Below are positions 7,830 through 11,247 of a DNA stretch of 11,247 nt, piece after piece. The stretch comes from Chitinophagaceae bacterium UBA3961 (GTDB lineage Bacteria > Bacteroidota > Bacteroidia > Chitinophagales > Chitinophagaceae). The notes beneath the pieces were generated by a model. That model was not told the origin of the DNA. It worked only from the letters and a program-made list of their open reading frames with translations, and did no database searches. Each line of letters starts with the position of its first letter. Positions within the stretch are counted from its first letter, which is position 1. The stretch lies in NCBI GenBank assembly GCA_002385265.1, contig DGDD01000167.1:1-11247 (forward strand). Direction: 5' to 3'. The translations under genes and the position numbers were made by a program.

Positions 7830-7916
7830 TGTAAATGCTGTAAAAGCGATGATAAAAGTGGAAATTTCTTGATCTCAGAACAGCCAAACGGCCCAACGGT
7901 GATATGACAATTTACA
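7830..7916 (-). promoter_or_regulatory. Possible long-range RNA pairing near the thrA start
   Basis: In the transcript, UGUAAAU (7916-7910), which overlaps the distal arm of the stop-codon hairpin, is complementary to AUUUACA (7836-7830), 12 bases before the thrA AUG. The 7-bp pairing could compete with that hairpin and affect access to the thrA start. It is A/U-rich and could be chance. Confidence 0.25.
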
Positions 7917-7932
7917 ACCCTTAACGGGTTGT
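7914..7932 (-). promoter_or_regulatory. Hairpin spanning the leader-peptide stop codon
   Basis: In the transcript ACAACCC (7932-7926) pairs with GGGUUGU (7920-7914), giving a 7-bp stem with loop GUUAA. The loop contains the UAA stop codon of the leader peptide, and the 5' arm consists of its last Thr and Arg codons. A ribosome finishing or stalled on the last codons would prevent it from forming. The next bases are AAAUUGUC, so it is not a classical U-tract terminator. Confidence 0.6.
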
Positions 7933-8007
7933 TGTAATAATAGTCGTAGTAGTAGCGGTGAACGCTACAACAGCAGAAGTGATAATATTAAGACGACTAT
8001 TTTTCAT
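7921..8007 (-). CDS. thrL: Threonine/isoleucine-rich leader peptide of the thr operon
   Basis: A 28-codon ORF starting ATGAAAAAT and ending CGTTAA, 103 bp upstream of thrA on the same strand. The peptide has 9 Thr (residues 10, 17, 19-22, 25-27) and 4 Ile (8, 9, 23, 24); the core reads TATTTTIITTTR. All four Thr codons are used. Such a run directly upstream of thrA is the hallmark of ribosome-mediated attenuation: when charged tRNA-Thr or tRNA-Ile is scarce the ribosome stalls, changes the RNA fold and increases expression of thrABC. The classical enterobacterial ThrL is similarly rich in Thr and Ile. Isoleucine fits because threonine is its precursor. No upstream in-frame ATG exists. The symbol is given by function, not by sequence homology to E. 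coli thrL. Confidence 0.9.
   Translation of the reverse strand: MKNSRLNIITSAVVAFTATTTTIITTTR
7939..8001 (-). promoter_or_regulatory. Nested hairpins within the thr leader RNA
   Basis: In the transcript AAUAGUCGU (8001-7993, codons 3-5 with one flanking base) pairs perfectly with ACGACUAUU (7947-7939, codons 21-23), a 9-bp stem. Inside it GUAGCG (7968-7963) pairs with CGCUAC (7957-7952), a 6-bp stem with loop UUCAC. The outer 3' arm consists of the regulatory Thr and Ile codons, so ribosome position decides which stems form. I also see UGUUGU (7973-7968) complementary to ACAACA (7935-7930), an alternative partner for the arm of the stop-codon hairpin. I could not find a U-tracted terminator between 7914 and 7818. 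Confidence 0.6.
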
Positions 8008-8018
8008 TGATTCGAGAG

Positions 8019-8048
8019 CGAAACTAGCATTAAAACCCGATATAACAA
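8019..8048 (-). promoter_or_regulatory. Candidate Bacteroidota promoter for thr leader and operon
   Basis: On the minus strand TTG (8048-8046) is separated by exactly 19 bases from TAGTTTCG (8026-8019). This matches the Bacteroidota consensus TTG-N19/20-TAnnTTTG with one mismatch (C for the third T). The implied transcription start is roughly 8012-8014, only about 5-8 bases before the leader ATG, giving a nearly leaderless mRNA. A promoter further upstream remains possible. Confidence 0.5.
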
Positions 8049-8145
8049 TCGTTAGTCTTTAAAAAATATCCTAAAATGATTTATTTCATTTAAAATTAAC
8101 GTCAAACTATTGAAAATTATTCAATAGGATTCCCTTCTCTTTTGT

Positions 8146-8153
8146 TAACTTCG
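8146..8153 (+). promoter_or_regulatory. Candidate -7 element for ppc
   Basis: TAACTTCG, followed by CC, resembles the Bacteroidota -7 consensus TAnnTTTG with the same single C deviation as the divergent thr candidate. It would start transcription about 40 bases before the ppc ATG. I see no TTG at the expected spacing upstream, so support is partial. Confidence 0.3.
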
Positions 8154-8201
8154 CCTACTGCTTGCCTAAACTATTATTTGTACTAAATATTTGAAAGAAC
8201 G

Positions 8202-10781
8202 ATGAGCCAACAATCTTCCAGAGGATTGCAGCAGTTTAGGAATTTCGTGTCCATCAAATTCCAGCTCTACAACAGTTTGTTTACATCCCTTCCTTTTCAT
8301 CGAATTGAAAAGACGGGTATCCTATTGAGTTTGCTTCAAAACATTTGTGAAGAAGGATTCAAGAAGAAGATGAGTCCGCATCAAATCATCGACGAGTTTT
8401 TCGAGAAACATACTACCTATACCAAGGATCAAGAGAAAATTGATCTCTTGTTTCGTTTTGTGCAATTCGTAGAACGTCAGGTGGTATTGTTTGATGCGTT
8501 GGAAGACGCGGCTTTCCGAGAAGTGCACGATATGGGAGGTATTGGTACCTTGAAACAATTGGAAGCCGAAACCATTCAAAACAATAAACAAGAAGAACTG
8601 GCTGAAAAGCTGAAAGATTATTCTGTGCGCTTGGTACTTACCGCGCATCCCACGCAGTTTTATCCCGGTACAGTGTTGGGTATCATCAACGATTTGTCGC
8701 GAGCATTGTCGGAAAACAATGCCTCTCAAATCAACGTGTATTTACAACAGTTAGGAAAGACGCCGTTCTTGAAAAAGCAGAAACCTACTCCTTACGATGA
8801 AGCCGTGAGTTTGATTTGGTATTTGGAGAATGTGTTTTATGCTGCAGCAGGAAGAATCATCGGCTACATGAAATCTCAATTCCCCGATGCCCTGCCAGCG
8901 AATCATTCGCTTATCACTATGGGATTCTGGCCCGGTGGCGACCGCGATGGAAACCCGTTTGTAACGGCAGCTACTACTTTACAAGTTGCTGATGCATTGA
9001 GAGGCGGGATTATTAAATGCTATTATTTGGATGTGCGTCGCTTGAAGCGCCGCCTTACCTTCAAAGGGGTGGATACCATTCTTGCTGAATTAGAGAATAC
9101 TTTGTATACCAATATCTTCATCCCCGGTCAGCGTACAGCGCTTACCAAAGAATGGATCATGGAGAATTTGGTGAAGATCCGCGATATTTTGGTGTACCAA
9201 CACAATGGACTGTTTGTACACTTGATCGAAAACTTGATCAATAAAGTAGAAGTATTCGGATTGCATTTTGCTTCTTTGGATGTTCGTCAAGACAGCAGCA
9301 TCCACAACGGCGTATTGGAATCCATAGCCGAACGCACCGATGCATTGCCTTCCGACTACGCAAGTAAATCTGTTGCTGAAAAAATTGAATTGCTGACTTC
9401 GGCAGCCAGTGATGTAGGAACGCATATTTTCGACGAAGGTATCATTAAAGATACCATTCAAACCATCAAAGCCATTAAAGATGTGCAGCGTTTCAATGGT
9501 GAAGCGGGTTGTAGCCGATACATCATCAGTCAATGCAACAGCACGTTGAATGTATTGGAAGTATACGGCTTGTTCAAGTTATGTGGTTGGAGAGACAATG
9601 AGTTCAATATTGATATTGTTCCTTTGTTTGAAACCATCGACGATTTGAAGAACGCCGGTGATATCATGACCGAATTGTACGAGAACAAAGTTTACGCCGC
9701 ACATTTGAAAAAGCGTGGCAACAAACAGACCATCATGCTTGGTTTCTCTGATGGAACCAAAGACGGCGGTTATTTGATGGCCAACTGGAGTATTTATAAA
9801 GCCAAAGAAGCATTGACCAAATTATCGAAACAATATGAGATCGATGTGGTGTTCTTCGATGGTAGAGGTGGTCCCCCTGCACGTGGTGGTGGTAAAACGC
9901 ATAAGTTTTATGCTTCAATGGGCAAGCATATTTCCAATAAAGAAATTCAATTGACCATTCAAGGTCAAACCGTGAGTTCCAATTTCGGAACCATTGATTC
10001 TGCCCAATACAATTTGGAGCAATTGATCAATGCGGGAATCAGCAATGAACTTTTCTCGGTAAATGAGAAAACCTTGTTGCCCGATGAGGAAGCTTTGTTG
10101 CAAGAATTAGCGGAAGCCGGCTTTAAATCGTATTGTGAGTTGAAAGACGATCCTGCTTTCTTGGATTACTTATCGCATGTAAGTCCTTTGCGTTTTTACA
10201 ATGAAACGAATATTGGTAGCCGTCCCGCGAAAAGAGGTGGTGGTAGTAGATTGACTTTAAAAGACCTGCGTGCGATTCCGTTTGTGGGAGCTTGGAGTCA
10301 GTTGAAGCAAAACGTAACCGGGTATTATGGAGTGGGATCTGCTTTGGAGCAATTAGACAAGCAGGGAAAACTTCCGGCGGTGAAAGCATTGTACCAACGT
10401 TCTTTGTTCTTCCGCACTTTGATGGACAACTGTGAAATGGCGATGAAGAAATGTTTCTTCCCATTAACAGCGCATTTGGCGGATGATCCGCAGTTTGGTC
10501 CATTATGGAACAAGATTTATGAGGAATACGAACTCACGCAGCGGTATGTATTTCAGTTATCGGGCCAGAATGAATTGATGGCGGCTTATCCGGTAGAGCA
10601 GTTGTCGGTACAAATGCGTGAGCGCATTGTATTGCCGCTCATTACCATTCAGCAGTACGCCATGAGTCGCATCCGCAAACTTGAAACTGCACCAAAGGAT
10701 TCCGCTCCAAAGGAAACTTTTGAGAAATTGGTGATTCGTTCATCATTTGGAATTATCAATGCGGGCAGAAACTCGGCTTAA
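8202..10781 (+). CDS. ppc: Phosphoenolpyruvate carboxylase
   Basis: An 859-residue cytoplasmic enzyme that carboxylates PEP with bicarbonate to oxaloacetate, refilling the TCA cycle and feeding aspartate synthesis. Motifs in order: VLTAHPTQFYPG (145-156, catalytic His149), GFWPGGDRDGNP (241-252), LDVRQDSSIH (359-368), MLGFSDGTKDGG (512-523), FDGRGGPPARGGG (552-564), QGQTVSSNFG (587-596), GSRPAKR (672-678) and the C-terminal RNSA. The E. coli enzyme has FHGRGG and TAHPTE; here the His is Asp553 and the Glu is Gln152. Residues matching the E. coli aspartate-inhibition site (Lys in EMAMKK, Arg in SVQMRER, Asn857) appear kept, by eye. It is slightly shorter than E. coli Ppc (883). A stop at 8184-8186 in frame upstream supports the ATG at 8202. 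It is divergent from thrA and has its own terminator. Confidence 0.96.
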   Translation: MSQQSSRGLQQFRNFVSIKFQLYNSLFTSLPFHRIEKTGILLSLLQNICEEGFKKKMSPHQIIDEFFEKHTTYTKDQEKIDLLFRFVQFVERQVVLFDALEDAAFREVHDMGGIGTLKQLEAETIQNNKQEELAEKLKDYSVRLVLTAHPTQFYPGTVLGIINDLSRALSENNASQINVYLQQLGKTPFLKKQKPTPYDEAVSLIWYLENVFYAAAGRIIGYMKSQFPDALPANHSLITMGFWPGGDRDGNPFVTAATTLQVADALRGGIIKCYYLDVRRLKRRLTFKGVDTILAELENTLYTNIFIPGQRTALTKEWIMENLVKIRDILVYQHNGLFVHLIENLINKVEVFGLHFASLDVRQDSSIHNGVLESIAERTDALPSDYASKSVAEKIELLTSAASDVGTHIFDEGIIKDTIQTIKAIKDVQRFNGEAGCSRYIISQCNSTLNVLEVYGLFKLCGWRDNEFNIDIVPLFETIDDLKNAGDIMTELYENKVYAAHLKKRGNKQTIMLGFSDGTKDGGYLMANWSIYKAKEALTKLSKQYEIDVVFFDGRGGPPARGGGKTHKFYASMGKHISNKEIQLTIQGQTVSSNFGTIDSAQYNLEQLINAGISNELFSVNEKTLLPDEEALLQELAEAGFKSYCELKDDPAFLDYLSHVSPLRFYNETNIGSRPAKRGGGSRLTLKDLRAIPFVGAWSQLKQNVTGYYGVGSALEQLDKQGKLPAVKALYQRSLFFRTLMDNCEMAMKKCFFPLTAHLADDPQFGPLWNKIYEEYELTQRYVFQLSGQNELMAAYPVEQLSVQMRERIVLPLITIQQYAMSRIRKLETAPKDSAPKETFEKLVIRSSFGIINAGRNSA

Positions 10782-10810
10782 GAGTTGTTTGGATGTTGAG
10801 GTTTTTGCAG

Positions 10811-10845
10811 ACGCAGAGGTTTATTGAGACGCTGAGTACGCAGAG
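10811..10845. repeat. 9-bp-phased ACGCAGAG repeat units
   Basis: ACGCAGAG at 10811, ACGCTGAG at 10829 and ACGCAGAG at 10838 are spaced by 18 and 9 bp, so they are phased at 9 bp with one degenerate unit between. The array sits 30 bp after the ppc stop and 37 bp before its terminator. I know this word type as a common degenerate intergenic repeat in Bacteroidota and other phyla. Confidence 0.65.
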
Positions 10846-10881
10846 GGATATTGGAGGAAGATTTAATAAGAATAGAATTGA

Positions 10882-10908
10882 CGCCGCGAGAGATCGCGGC
10901 GTTTTTTT
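10882..10908 (+). terminator. Strong intrinsic terminator of ppc
   Basis: CGCCGCGA (10882-10889) pairs with TCGCGGCG (10894-10901) around the GNRA-type loop GAGA, followed by seven T (10902-10908). An extra A-T pair extends the stem. It lies 100 bp after the ppc stop and fits a textbook rho-independent terminator. Confidence 0.93.
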
Positions 10909-10952
10909 GTTATGGTTTAGTTGGAACCATCTATTTAGAAGTTTTTAAATAG

Positions 10953-11174
10953 TTGCAGGATTTGTTTAAATTACCATCACAAGGTGGAATAAGTGAAATT
11001 CTGGTTATTGTCTTGTTTGTGCCATTTATCGCTGAGATGTTTTCAAATTTCATTTTCGATTCTAGAACCAGGTCGGAAATGAATGAGATTAAAGCTGATT
11101 TATTATTTTGTTCTTGCATTGTATCTTTTGCAATTTTGATTGCTTTCTGTTTTAAAAGGTTCGATTTTTACTGA
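10953..11174 (+). CDS. Possible small two-helix membrane protein
   Basis: I do not recognise this 73-codon ORF. It opens with TTG directly after an in-frame TAG; the first in-frame ATG is codon 29, inside the protein. The translation has two hydrophobic segments, about residues 14-29 (ISEILVIVLFVPFIAE) and 51-68 (LLFCSCIVSFAILIAFCF), separated by a charged stretch (DSRTRSEMNEIKAD), which could make a small hairpin membrane protein. Against it stand the weak start, the AT-rich composition and an overlapping ORF on the other strand. It could also be a decayed gene remnant. No neighbour suggests a role. Confidence 0.3.
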   Translation: MQDLFKLPSQGGISEILVIVLFVPFIAEMFSNFIFDSRTRSEMNEIKADLLFCSCIVSFAILIAFCFKRFDFY

Positions 11175-11212
11175 GCATGCACAAATTAATATTCCTATAT
11201 TGAACACTAACT

Positions 11213-11247
11213 ATGAGTAGAAAATTATCGATTGTCATTTGTCTTAT
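11213..11247 (+). CDS. Start of a gene leaving the window (partial)
   Basis: ATG at 11213 opens a frame without stops to the end of the window (11 codons, MSRKLSIVICL). The two early basic residues followed by a hydrophobic run resemble the beginning of a signal peptide. It is too short to identify, and the frame may be fortuitous. Confidence 0.35.
   Translation, partial: MSRKLSIVICL

Noticed and set aside
7861..7868. GAAATTTC palindrome between the leader and thrA, considered as part of the missing terminator
   Set aside because: An 8-bp AT-rich palindrome without a loop cannot make a stable RNA hairpin, and the nearby CACTTTTATC is a poor U tract.
9090..9533. 147-codon minus-strand ORF inside ppc
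   Set aside because: It is antisense to conserved ppc coding sequence, with no motif or promoter; the same applies to the frame at 8322-8729.
10931..11119. 62-codon minus-strand ORF after the ppc terminator
   Set aside because: Low-complexity hydrophilic translation with no recognisable family; the opposite frame with two hydrophobic segments is a slightly better candidate.

Overview
The window looks like a chromosomal core-metabolism segment from a Bacteroidota bacterium, possibly near Chitinophagales, although the finer placement is only an impression. The signs are start codons preceded by A/T-rich sequence without Shine-Dalgarno motifs, a candidate promoter of the TTG-N19-TAnnTTTG type, a metX-hom pair, a fused ThrA, and intergenic spacers holding short-period repeats that recur in this phylum. 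I see no phage, insertion sequence, CRISPR or tRNA.

Layout: (1) 1-1452, plus strand: the 3' end of metX (homoserine O-acetyltransferase) and a stand-alone homoserine dehydrogenase, 3 bp apart. (2) 1453-1670: short tandem repeats and a bidirectional terminator. (3) 1671-2627, minus: a DUF2167 membrane protein. (4) 2628-2920: a repeat-rich spacer with a large imperfect inverted repeat. (5) 2921-7817, minus: the threonine operon thrA (bifunctional aspartokinase/homoserine dehydrogenase), thrB and thrC. A 232-bp structured spacer lies between thrA and thrB, and 3 bp between thrB and thrC. (6) 7818-8201: the divergent regulatory region. It contains a 28-codon leader peptide gene with 9 Thr and 4 Ile codons, a candidate promoter and several RNA hairpins. 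(7) 8202-10781, plus: phosphoenolpyruvate carboxylase, ended by a strong intrinsic terminator at 10882-10908. (8) 10909-11247: weakly supported material, namely a possible two-helix membrane protein and the first codons of a gene leaving the window.

The genes form one route. PEP carboxylase makes oxaloacetate, the precursor of aspartate. ThrA phosphorylates aspartate and later reduces the semialdehyde to homoserine. ThrB and ThrC turn homoserine into threonine. MetX and the separate homoserine dehydrogenase send homoserine to methionine. The cell thus has one homoserine dehydrogenase per branch.

The most interesting items are the Thr/Ile-rich leader peptide upstream of thrA, which indicates ribosome-mediated attenuation without an obvious classical terminator, and the set of unrelated short tandem arrays with periods of 7-10 bp that fill nearly every other spacer.
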